Part shown: positions 35,235-41,258 of the stretch, piece after piece | Layout of the letters: each line of letters begins with the position of its first letter | How positions within the stretch are numbered: position 1 is the stretch's first letter | Assembly: GCA_021203145.1 (NCBI GenBank) | Contig: JAJQBS010000087.1 | Span: 1-45,801, forward strand | Direction: 5' to 3' | DNA from: Lachnospiraceae bacterium | Lineage (GTDB): Bacteria > Bacillota > Clostridia > Lachnospirales > Lachnospiraceae | Length of the DNA: 45,801 nucleotides | The notes under the pieces: generated by a model | The model's database searches: none | The model's input: the letters and a program-made list of their open reading frames with translations, nothing else | Told to the model about the DNA's origin: nothing | Program-made: the position numbers and the translations under genes

Positions 35235-35261
35235 TAAAACGACTTACGCCGTTTACTATAA
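35235..35261. repeat. Dispersed 27-nt palindrome, copy 2 (at the relQ start site)
   Basis: On the minus strand it begins TTATAGTAAACGGC and ends AAGTCGTTTTA. It matches the copy at 40440-40466 at 24 of 27 positions. Its first bases form the -10 hexamer of the relQ promoter, and its dyad covers the predicted start site. Confidence 0.7.
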
Positions 35262-35283
35262 CACACGGAAGCCAAAGTTGCAA
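35255..35283 (-). promoter_or_regulatory. Probable SigA promoter of relQ
   Basis: Minus strand: -35 TTGCAA (35278-35283, 4 of 6) and -10 TATAGT (35255-35260, 5 of 6), with 17 bp between them. The start would be near 35248, inside the palindrome, so the first nucleotides of the mRNA would form a short hairpin about 45 nt ahead of the start codon. Confidence 0.5.
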
Positions 35284-35296
35284 TGCCGTGCGCAAA

Positions 35297-36124
35297 TCAA
35301 ATCAGGTTTTGCGCATAGCGGAGCACCCAGTATGGATTTACACTCAACTCTTCCTCATGCTCTGTCCGGATATAAATCCCAAGATGCAGATGCACGTCAA
35401 ACTGCCCTCTGGTTCCCTCAGCGCCATAGCCGGAATCTCCCATCAGCCCAAGCCGCTCTCCGGCGGACACCTCATCACCGACCGCGAAGTCGCGGGCATA
35501 CGAATCCAGATGGGCATAATAAAAATATCCGCCGCGCGGGGCGCGTATCCCGATCCGGTATCCGCCCTGTTCCAGCCAGCCGATTTTCTCTACCACACCG
35601 TCTGTCATACTGACAACCGGATAAACCCCGGAGAGATTCTCAGGAGGCATCACATCGGTTCCCTCATGCCCGCGCGTACCGCCGTAGGTCCGCTCAAACA
35701 TCCAGGTATTTTCAAAATAAAAGCTCCCGCCCGCGGCAGGGAAACACTGAACATCATCCCAGATGGCGGCGTACGCGACCCGAACCACCTGGAAGCCATC
35801 CCGGTTCCGGCTAAGGAAGCTCCTTCGCAGCGCGGACAGTCCGGACAGATCGGTTCTGGCTAAAAAGGAGCGGTAGCCGTCTGGATAAAATGGGTAAAGA
35901 ACCGTCAGAATCTCGCCGCAGGTCATCTCCTGCGCATCCAGAGCCTTCCGAAGATCCGCCAGAGCGCCCTCCGTCAGCTGCATCCGACGGAAGGAGTCTG
36001 ATTCCGTCACCTGTGCAGTAAACATTTCCGCCGCGGAATCCTGATACAGAAAAGAGGAAAACCAGGCTGTCACGGCCAGAAGAAACGCCAGGAAACAAAC
36101 GTATCCGGGAGATAATTTTCGCAA
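35297..36124 (-). CDS. M23-family metallopeptidase (membrane-anchored)
   Basis: The 275-residue product has an N-terminal transmembrane or signal segment (about 8-26) and an extracellular domain. The C-terminal M23 (LytM-type) zinc peptidase domain shows H153 and D157 in RGHEGTD, H205 in YYAHLDS, and HLH at 245-247. All metal and catalytic positions are kept, so it is expected to be active on peptidoglycan cross-links. The start is TTG at 36124, 5 nt after GGAGG. It reads away from the ylbJ-like gene. A role in wall remodelling or sporulation, as with SpoIIQ/LytH-type proteins, is possible but unproven. Confidence 0.9.
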   Translation of the reverse strand: MRKLSPGYVCFLAFLLAVTAWFSSFLYQDSAAEMFTAQVTESDSFRRMQLTEGALADLRKALDAQEMTCGEILTVLYPFYPDGYRSFLARTDLSGLSALRRSFLSRNRDGFQVVRVAYAAIWDDVQCFPAAGGSFYFENTWMFERTYGGTRGHEGTDVMPPENLSGVYPVVSMTDGVVEKIGWLEQGGYRIGIRAPRGGYFYYAHLDSYARDFAVGDEVSAGERLGLMGDSGYGAEGTRGQFDVHLHLGIYIRTEHEEELSVNPYWVLRYAQNLI

Positions 36125-36285
36125 TCCGCCCTCCGCCTCCCCAGGACCGTCCTGGAGCTCCCTTAAAGCTGTTTCTTATAGTTTATTACACACAACCCGG
36201 AAATATTCCGGCGGTTCCCTGTTTCATATCAGGAGGGAGCTTTACATAAAATGCTGTAACAGAAAAAGCCCGGAGCGGTTCTGCA

Positions 36286-37230
36286 ATGCGAAAAAAATGG
36301 TTCCTTCTGATTTTTCTTTTCTTCGGGTATCTGCTGCTGTTTCCACAGACGGCTCTTCTATCTGCCCAGGATGGGCTTCTGCTGTGGTACCGCCAGGTCC
36401 TTCCGATTCTATTTCCGTTTCTGTTTCTAAACACGCTGGCCATGCGCACGATCCATGCATCCGACCTGCCCGGATTGCTTATCCGGCCGCTGATGCGCGC
36501 GTTCCACTGCTCCGCTTATGGCGCATTTGTAATCCTCTCCGGCTTTTTATGCGGATTTCCCATGGGAGCCTTCCTTACAGGCGATCTTTACCGAAATGAA
36601 AAAATCAGCCGCGACGAGGCCCGGCTTCTCTTTGGTTTTGTCAATAACCTGAGCCCCGGATTTATCATCTCCTATCTGTCTGCCGGGCAGATGAAGATGC
36701 CACGCTCTGCCGGATGGTTCCTTGTCCAGATACTCGGAGCTGCGCTGCTCTGCGGCTGGCTGGATGCCCGGACTCAAAGCAGGGTGTCGTCTTTTTCGGT
36801 CGGCATAGAATCAGAATCAGAACCAGACCTGAAGGCGGGGAGCGGAAACATTTTCTCACTGATCGACGACTGTATTTATGCCGCGATGAGCAACGCTCTC
36901 CGTCTTGGCGCATATATCATGTTGTTCGCGATCCTCTCCGGCGCCGTACAGAAAATATTCCCTGTTACCTGCCCGGCCGCACTGCTGCTCGTCTCCGGCA
37001 TTGAAGTAACCTCCGGAGTGCGTCTGATCGCCGAATCCGGCCTTTCCGCCTCCGCAAAATATGTCGCGGTATCCGCCCTGGGCGCCTTTGGAAGCCTCTC
37101 CGCGCTCGTGCAGAGCGCCGGGATCGCCCGGATGGATAAAGAGATGCTTTTTTATTACATAAAAAGCAGGGCGAAAATCACCCTGCTTGCAATTTTAATT
37201 TCCTCTGCGGCACTCCTTGTCCGGTTCTGA
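36286..37230 (+). CDS. YlbJ-like sporulation integral membrane protein
   Basis: The 314-residue product is hydrophobic, with about 7-8 transmembrane segments. SGFLCGFPMGA and FGFVNNLSPGFIIS are the signature loops of the YlbJ / nucleoside-recognition (Gate) family. In B. subtilis ylbJ is a SigE-controlled sporulation gene next to rsmD and coaD. Here it also lies close to coaD and rsmD, but convergently. At 314 residues it is shorter than B. subtilis YlbJ (about 400). It is one of only two plus-strand genes. Its last codons overlap a terminator read from the other strand. Confidence 0.82.
   Translation: MRKKWFLLIFLFFGYLLLFPQTALLSAQDGLLLWYRQVLPILFPFLFLNTLAMRTIHASDLPGLLIRPLMRAFHCSAYGAFVILSGFLCGFPMGAFLTGDLYRNEKISRDEARLLFGFVNNLSPGFIISYLSAGQMKMPRSAGWFLVQILGAALLCGWLDARTQSRVSSFSVGIESESEPDLKAGSGNIFSLIDDCIYAAMSNALRLGAYIMLFAILSGAVQKIFPVTCPAALLLVSGIEVTSGVRLIAESGLSASAKYVAVSALGAFGSLSALVQSAGIARMDKEMLFYYIKSRAKITLLAILISSAALLVRF
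37159..37188 (-). terminator. Terminator of the rsmD-coaD operon, inside the ylbJ coding end
   Basis: Minus strand: AAGCAGGG pairs with CCCTGCTT (8 bp, 9-nt loop, 37164-37188), followed by a T tract. It lies 60 nt beyond the stop of the last minus-strand gene but within the final 25 codons of the convergent ylbJ-like gene. Confidence 0.7.
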
Positions 37231-37247
37231 TACCCTGCACGGTCTCC

Positions 37248-37856
37248 TTATTCTTCGTCATCCGACTGCTGCGACAACTCGGTATCGTCCGGCTGTGTAT
37301 AGCTGGACTGCTCGACAGAAGGGGAGAGCTCAGAACGGTTTTTACTCACAATATCATAGCAGGACTGGACAGAATTGATGAAATTGCTGTATTTCGTACC
37401 GGCGGTGTCAATCGTATGGCTCATGATCTTTTCCAGATTGCCAAGCATGTCATCCGTGTAGCGGATTGCACTCATGCGGATGTTATTGGAATCCTCCGTC
37501 GCGCGGTCCATAATCTCCTGCGCCTGCGCATTCGTCTCTTCAATCAGCTGCCTGGACTGTTCTACGGCGATCCGCATAACCTCGCTTTCGCTGACAATTT
37601 TTTCCGCCTGCGCCTTTGCGTCAGCAATGATCGCGTCAGCCTTTGACTGAGCGTCCTCCAGGATCGCGTCCTTATTGCTGATAATCTTCTGATACCGCTT
37701 GATCTCGTCCGGGGTCTTCATCCGAAGCTCGCGAAGAAGCTCCTCCAGCTCCTCCTTATTTACAACGATCTTGGTGGAAGACAGGGGCTGAAATTTACAG
37801 CTGTCTATAAACTCCTCGATCTCCTCAATAATCTGCTCAATTCTGCTGCTTGCCAT
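37248..37856 (-). CDS. Coiled-coil protein, conserved next to coaD in Lachnospiraceae
   Basis: The 202-residue product is soluble and mostly helical. The N-terminal helix (IEQIIEEIEEFIDSCKFQPLS) is followed by a long coiled coil (about 50-150), rich in Ala, Glu, Lys and Gln, with the repeated motif AxAIIADAKAQAEKIV. This pattern resembles DivIVA-type or V-ATPase E-subunit-type helices, and databases often call such proteins ATPase without any nucleotide motif; I see none. The C-terminal tail is Ser/Gln/Asp-rich. The ribosome site AAGGAG precedes the ATG. It is the last gene of the rsmD-coaD operon. A scaffold role in division or wall synthesis is a guess. Confidence 0.75.
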   Translation of the reverse strand: MASSRIEQIIEEIEEFIDSCKFQPLSSTKIVVNKEELEELLRELRMKTPDEIKRYQKIISNKDAILEDAQSKADAIIADAKAQAEKIVSESEVMRIAVEQSRQLIEETNAQAQEIMDRATEDSNNIRMSAIRYTDDMLGNLEKIMSHTIDTAGTKYSNFINSVQSCYDIVSKNRSELSPSVEQSSYTQPDDTELSQQSDDEE

Positions 37857-37907
37857 GATACTCTTCTCCTTACTTATTTATACTCCTGAATGATATGGGA
37901 AACGGCG

Positions 37908-38459
37908 TCAGGTCATTTCCTTTGCTGCACAAACCGCTTCGGATTTCGATTCGGTTCTTACTTCGGATTTCGCTTCGGTTCTCGCTTCTATCCTTGCGTA
38001 AACGCGATCCTTTATCTGCGGCGGCACGAAACCGGAGATATCACCTCCGTATGAGGCGACTTCCTTTACGATTGTTGAACTGATATATGCGTAATTCAGC
38101 TCGGTCACAAAAAACAGCGTGTCCACGCCCTTCTCAAGACTCCGGTTGGTCTGCGCCATCTGAAGCTCATATTCAAAGTCGGTCACAGCGCGAAGCCCGC
38201 GGACAAGAAAGGAAGCGTCGCATTTTTTACAAAACTCTACGGAAAGACCGTTAAATGCTTCCACACTCACATTGGAAATATGCGCGGTCACATCCTTTAA
38301 CATATTAACACGTTCTTCGACAGAAAACAACGGTGTTTTTTCATTATTATTCAAAACGCCCACAATCAGCTCATCTGCCAGATTCGCGGCGCGCTCAATA
38401 ATATCCAGATGTCCCTGTGTCACCGGGTCAAAGCTCCCGGGATAAACAGCACGTTTCAT
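37908..38459 (-). CDS. coaD: Phosphopantetheine adenylyltransferase
   Basis: Transfers AMP from ATP to 4'-phosphopantetheine, the penultimate step of coenzyme A synthesis. [16 protein letters not shown] (with the GHxDI nucleotide-binding motif), [19 protein letters not shown] and [15 protein letters not shown] are all typical. The enzyme proper ends near residue 158 ([14 protein letters not shown]). The last roughly 25 residues are an extra Glu/Lys/Ser/Arg tail built from a 24-bp duplication, giving 183 residues instead of the usual 160. The start overlaps the rsmD stop as ATGA, the common rsmD-coaD pairing. Confidence 0.96.
   Translation of the reverse strand: MKRAVYPGSFDPVTQGHLDIIERAANLADELIVGVLNNNEKTPLFSVEERVNMLKDVTAHISNVSVEAFNGLSVEFCKKCDASFLVRGLRAVTDFEYELQMAQTNRSLEKGVDTLFFVTELNYAYISSTIVKEVASYGGDISGFVPPQIKDRVYARIEARTEAKSEVRTESKSEAVCAAKEMT
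37938..37985 (-). repeat. 24-bp tandem duplication in the coaD tail
   Basis: Units 37962-37985 and 37938-37961 match at 21 of 24 bases and encode ARTEAKSE and VRTESKSE. They extend CoaD beyond its normal end. The GAAG/CCGAA word content resembles the 15-bp repeats in the fakA gene at 44462-44536. Confidence 0.8.
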
Positions 38460-39034
38460 AGCAGCTCCCCTTCCGGCGGTTTCAATGTGAGAAAAACATG
38501 TTTATTGGTCTTGTATTCCTTTATGCGGAAGGCCTCGTATCCGAGCGCCGTCAGAGGACTCACGCTGGCATGCAGAGCCATTTCAACGATAAATGTGGTC
38601 TCCTCGCTGATGTAAGAAGGCTTCTGTTCCGCGATATACGCGAGAGCCCGCTCTTCAAGTCCCTTTCCATAAGGTGGATCCATAAAGACAATCTGAAACG
38701 GGGCGCTTCCGGCAAGTCGGGCAAGACCCGTCAGCACATCGCAGAAAAGAACCTCCGCACTGTCTTCCAGGCGGGTGACCGATAAATTCTTCCGGATGCA
38801 GTCCACGGCGGCCCGGTTATTTTCCACAAAGCAGGCATAGGCGGCTCCACGGCTTAATGCCTCGATACCGATGCCCCCGCTTCCCGCAAACAGATCCAGG
38901 AACCGGATTTCAAAAAGGTCATTCTGTAAAATATTAAAAAGCGTTTCTTTGATCCGATCGGTTGTCGGCCGGGTATTCTCTCCCGCAGCCGTGACAAGCG
39001 GAAGCCTCCGCGCCTTTCCGGCAATCACTCTCAT
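38456..39034 (-). CDS. rsmD: 16S rRNA (guanine966-N2)-methyltransferase
   Basis: Methylates G966 of 16S rRNA using SAM. The 192-residue length is normal. Family motifs: [13 protein letters not shown] at the start, [15 protein letters not shown], the SAM loop [20 protein letters not shown], and the catalytic MDPPYGKG. The ribosome site is weak (GAGGAT about 13 nt upstream). It is transcribed from a consensus promoter at 39089-39117 and heads the rsmD-coaD-coiled-coil operon. Confidence 0.95.
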   Translation of the reverse strand: MRVIAGKARRLPLVTAAGENTRPTTDRIKETLFNILQNDLFEIRFLDLFAGSGGIGIEALSRGAAYACFVENNRAAVDCIRKNLSVTRLEDSAEVLFCDVLTGLARLAGSAPFQIVFMDPPYGKGLEERALAYIAEQKPSYISEETTFIVEMALHASVSPLTALGYEAFRIKEYKTNKHVFLTLKPPEGELL

Positions 39035-39088
39035 CTGATTCTATATCCATCCTCACGGCACGGCCGTCAAAGTTTTTTTCCGGTGATT

Positions 39089-39117
39089 ATTATAATTTTT
39101 TCATGCTCGCCTGTCAA
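39089..39117 (-). promoter_or_regulatory. Consensus SigA promoter of rsmD-coaD
   Basis: Minus strand: perfect -35 TTGACA (39112-39117) and perfect -10 TATAAT (39089-39094) with a 17-bp spacer. The transcript would start near 39082, giving a leader of about 48 nt before rsmD. This is the only fully consensus promoter I found in the window. Confidence 0.9.
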
Positions 39118-39245
39118 TACAAAACACATATTCGATTGAAAGAAAAAAAGCTGGCTATGTAAGAACCTGTCGGCCAACAGCTCTTGTATCTTGCAACTCC
39201 TGATATGCGAATCGCAGGTTCTAAAATCCTTAATGCGAAATACGG

Positions 39246-39279
39246 CAGACTGCCAGGGGAGTGTTTCCCTGGCAGTCTG
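39246..39279 (-). terminator. Terminator-like hairpin behind the SASP gene
   Basis: A perfect 13-bp stem, CAGACTGCCAGGG (39246-39258) with CCCTGGCAGTCTG (39267-39279), closes an 8-nt loop. It lies about 110 nt downstream of the SASP stop on the minus strand. The following T content is weak, so termination is likely but not certain. Confidence 0.55.
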
Positions 39280-39388
39280 TGTTTCCCCAGTCACGGTCTG
39301 GCCGTTTTTTAAGCACACGGCCGCGTAAGGAATTATTCCAATTTTCCGAAAGACGAACCGTGACCGGAGTCTGCATCATTGATACGGA

Positions 39389-39622
39389 TTACATAGTCGT
39401 ACCTGTCGTGCCTGTTCCGGTGCCGGACATCTGGCGTTCCTGCGCCTCGATCATCTTCTTCACCATATATCCACCAACAGATCCGTTCTGCTTGGAAGTC
39501 AGGTTGCCGTTGTAGCCGTCACTGAGCGGTACACCCAGTTCATTTGCTACTTCGAATTTAAAGCGATCCATCGCGCCCTTTGCCTCCGGTACTGCTGTCG
39601 TGTTGCCTGAACGATTAGACAT
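39389..39622 (-). CDS. Alpha/beta-type small acid-soluble spore protein
   Basis: SASPs coat and protect DNA in the dormant spore and are degraded on germination. The 77-residue product shows the two family segments: AMDRFKFEVANELGVPL and GNLTSKQNGSVGGYMVKKMIEAQE, with the conserved NGSVGG and KMIE. It has an AAAGGAGG site 8 nt before the ATG. A Gly/Thr tail follows. It is monocistronic and shows the organism forms spores. Expression is expected in the forespore under SigG. Confidence 0.94.
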   Translation of the reverse strand: MSNRSGNTTAVPEAKGAMDRFKFEVANELGVPLSDGYNGNLTSKQNGSVGGYMVKKMIEAQERQMSGTGTGTTGTTM

Positions 39623-39662
39623 ACTAAACGCCTCCTTTGTTTTTAGAATCTTTTATCCTCTA

Positions 39663-39692
39663 TAGTAATGACCGCAGCTTTTTGCTGCATTC
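39663..39692 (-). promoter_or_regulatory. Possible SigG promoter of the SASP gene
   Basis: Minus strand: GAATG (39688-39692) fits the -35 GMATR. ATTACTA (39663-39669) fits 5 of 7 positions of CATWMTA at an 18-bp spacing. A GCAGC / GCTGC inverted repeat falls in the spacer. The call rests mainly on the gene being a SASP. Confidence 0.35.
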
Positions 39693-39816
39693 GTAGTATA
39701 TGCGCCAGACGAAGATCTAAACTGGAAATTGCTGCATAATAAATTCTGAAAACAGCCCCTTCTTTAAGCAAATTTAGGTTTTTTATTAAATTTCGCTAAA
39801 AACAAGCAAAAAAATC

Positions 39817-39844
39817 TTGTAATTTCAGAAAAAGTTGCTATAAT
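39817..39844 (+). promoter_or_regulatory. SigA-type promoter of mgsA
   Basis: Plus strand: -35 TTGTAA (39817-39822, 4 of 6), a 16-bp spacer and a perfect -10 TATAAT (39839-39844) with a TGC extension. It lies about 60 bp before the mgsA start codon. Confidence 0.55.
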
Positions 39845-39902
39845 GGATTGCGTAGATATGATATAAGGGGTATTTTTGAGCTCAGAAAGGTGGGTAATCT
39901 TG

Positions 39903-40310
39903 ATGAACATCGGATTTATTGCGCATAATAACAAGAAAACACTGATCGAAAACTTTTGCCTTGCTTATAAATACATTCTCTCCAGACATCACCTGTACGC
40001 GACAGGCGGAACCGGGAGGAGGATTGAAGAAGTCACCAATCTTAAAGTCTATAAGTTCCTGCCCGGAAGTGTCGGCGGAGATAAGCAGTTTATGGATATG
40101 ATCGAGCGCAACAGCATGGACATGGTAATCTTTTTCTATAATCCGATTACCGCGAGTCCGAACGATCCGGATATCTTCGCGATTTCCAGGTGCTGTGACG
40201 AGTACAATATTCCGATTGCCACGAATATCGCCACTGCAGAGTCTCTGGTACTCGGGCTCGCAAGAGGGGATCTTGACTGGAGGCTGAATATCCGCTCGGA
40301 TGATATTTAG
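39903..40310 (+). CDS. mgsA: Methylglyoxal synthase homologue with changed active-site positions
   Basis: The 135-residue product from the ATG at 39903 (site AAAGGTGG upstream) belongs to the methylglyoxal synthase family, which turns dihydroxyacetone phosphate into methylglyoxal when phosphate is limiting. The overall match is clear: IGFIAHNNKK, LYATGGTGRRI, GSVGGDKQ, and NIPIATNIATAESLV. By E. coli numbering, His19 and the catalytic base Asp71 (in GGDKQ) and Asp101 are kept. However, Asp91 (FFWDP) is Asn (FFYNP), and His98 (PHDPD) is Asn (PNDPD). It may therefore be a slow, altered or regulatory version. The TTG-started longer frame adds nine unlikely residues. It has its own promoter. Confidence 0.78.
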   Translation: MNIGFIAHNNKKTLIENFCLAYKYILSRHHLYATGGTGRRIEEVTNLKVYKFLPGSVGGDKQFMDMIERNSMDMVIFFYNPITASPNDPDIFAISRCCDEYNIPIATNIATAESLVLGLARGDLDWRLNIRSDDI

Positions 40311-40331
40311 GACGCTTATCAACGTTTTTTA

Positions 40332-40442
40332 GCGCAAAATGGCAAAATTTCTATTCCAGTTTATCCGGGTTAGGAATTTAGGAACAATTTCCCGCGCAAA
40401 TTGACAAAATCCTGGCTCCGGCTTATCCGGGTCAGGAATTTA
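40332..40442 (+). repeat. Imperfect 49-bp direct repeat downstream of mgsA
   Basis: Copies at 40332-40380 and 40394-40442, 62 bp apart, share GCGCAAA, GACAAAA/GGCAAAA, TTATCCGGGT and AGGAATTTA. The second runs into the palindrome at 40440. No gene is present. Confidence 0.7.
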
Positions 40443-40466
40443 TAGTAAACGACTTTAGTCGTTTTA
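40440..40466. repeat. Dispersed 27-nt palindrome, copy 3 (best conserved)
   Basis: On the plus strand it begins TTATAGTAAACGAC and ends TAGTCGTTTTA. The core AAACGAC-TTTA-GTCGTTT is a perfect 7-bp stem with a 4-nt loop. It lies between two convergent genes, where no promoter is needed. Confidence 0.75.
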
Positions 40467-40545
40467 CGATTTTTCGCAAAAAAGAAAAGACAGTCCGCGC
40501 AGAGACTTCTACACTTCTACGAGAGCTGCCTTTTCTTTATAATGC

Positions 40546-40579
40546 GCATACCCCGGCAAAATCGTTTGCCAGGGTATGC
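40546..40579. terminator. Strong hairpin behind the DUF6465 gene
   Basis: GCATACCC (40546-40553) and GGCAAA (40555-40560) pair with TTTGCC (40565-40570) and GGGTATGC (40572-40579), with one C-A mismatch and a 4-nt loop. It starts about 30 nt after the minus-strand DUF6465 stop. There is no clear T tract. A second inverted repeat, AAAGAAAAG / CTTTTCTTT, surrounds the nearby segment and could serve the convergent mgsA gene. Confidence 0.5.
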
Positions 40580-40608
40580 GGCTGTTGATGTGCGGTGTTT
40601 ATTGATTC

Positions 40609-40986
40609 TTACAGATCTACACTGCCGGACACTTCGCCGTTGATCACGTAATAAGCCTTGTTCTCTTCCGGCTTCAGATATACGGTGATCGTCGCGATTT
40701 CGCCGACCTTATTGTTAAGCTCCTTCGTCCAGATTTCCTTGATCTGTTTGATGACAGCGTCTTTGTTGATTTCCTTGCCCGCGTACTGAAAATAAATCTC
40801 CTCCTTCAGCGGCTTTTTTGTCGCCTTCGCGACGGCTTTCTTCGCCTCAGAGGTGACTGTGTCTGCTCTCTTTGCCGCTTCCTTTGCGGCTACTTCCGCT
40901 TTCTCACCGGCTTTTTTGGTCGCTTTTTTTGCAGATTCTATCACTTCTCCCACAATTTCTTCCGAACTCTTTTTTCCTCTTGGCAT
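40609..40986 (-). CDS. DUF6465 protein with a Lys/Ala-rich histone-like N-terminus
   Basis: The 125-residue product has two parts. Residues about 1-58 are rich in Lys, Ala and Glu (ESAKKATKKAGEKAEVAAKEAAKRA), resembling the basic tails of histone H1-like proteins. The C-terminal part, about 60-125 (EEIYFQYAGKEINKDAVIKQIKEIW, ITVYLKPEENKAYYVINGEVSGSVDL), matches the DUF6465 domain. Function is unknown. The basic helix could bind DNA or RNA. AGGAGG lies 7 nt before the ATG. A palindromic repeat sits just upstream in the leader. Confidence 0.82.
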   Translation of the reverse strand: MPRGKKSSEEIVGEVIESAKKATKKAGEKAEVAAKEAAKRADTVTSEAKKAVAKATKKPLKEEIYFQYAGKEINKDAVIKQIKEIWTKELNNKVGEIATITVYLKPEENKAYYVINGEVSGSVDL

Positions 40987-41009
40987 TTTATTTCCTCCTG
41001 ATAATTTGA

Positions 41010-41033
41010 TTGTAAACGACGCACGTCGTTTTC
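41010..41033. repeat. Dispersed palindrome, copy 4 (DUF6465 leader)
   Basis: TTGTAAACGAC-GCAC-GTCGTTTT keeps the perfect AAACGAC/GTCGTTT stem with a changed loop and lost TTATAG flank. It is 24 bases before the DUF6465 start codon on the minus strand, so it would form a hairpin ahead of the ribosome site. Confidence 0.65.
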
Positions 41034-41225
41034 GTATGCCTTAGACTGATGTTCTGTCTGAAAGGTCGTTCTGTAACACTTACTATATTTATAACTGAGT
41101 CATGAGTAATAATATAACAAATGTTAAAACAATACAAGTCGCAATTTTGACAAAATTATCGTGTGAACGCCTGCTTTTCCATATAAATCAACGATACATG
41201 CAACCAATACCATATGGAACATTGT

Positions 41226-41256
41226 ACAAAAAGGGCACCGGAAAAGCTTTTTCCGG
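41226..41256 (-). terminator. Rho-independent terminator of the yloU-fakA-recG operon
   Basis: Minus strand: CCGGAAAA-AGC-TTTTCCGG is a perfect 8-bp stem (41238-41256). TGCCC and a T5 tract follow (41228-41232). It begins 2 nt after the recG stop. Confidence 0.82.
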
Positions 41257-41258
41257 CA

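Larger units (their letters stand above)
39035..39388. other. 354-bp gap between the spore SASP gene and rsmD
   Basis: This gap holds the rsmD promoter (39089-39117), a strong hairpin behind the SASP gene (39246-39279), and a looser inverted repeat AGAACCTG / CAGGTTCT (39162-39169 and 39215-39222). I see no coding frame with a ribosome site. Confidence 0.6.

Noticed and set aside
37248..37856. ATPase annotation for the coiled-coil protein
   Set aside because: No Walker A/B or other nucleotide-binding motif is present.
40332..40442. CRISPR array
   Set aside because: There are only two imperfect 49-bp copies with a 13-bp gap, and no cas genes.
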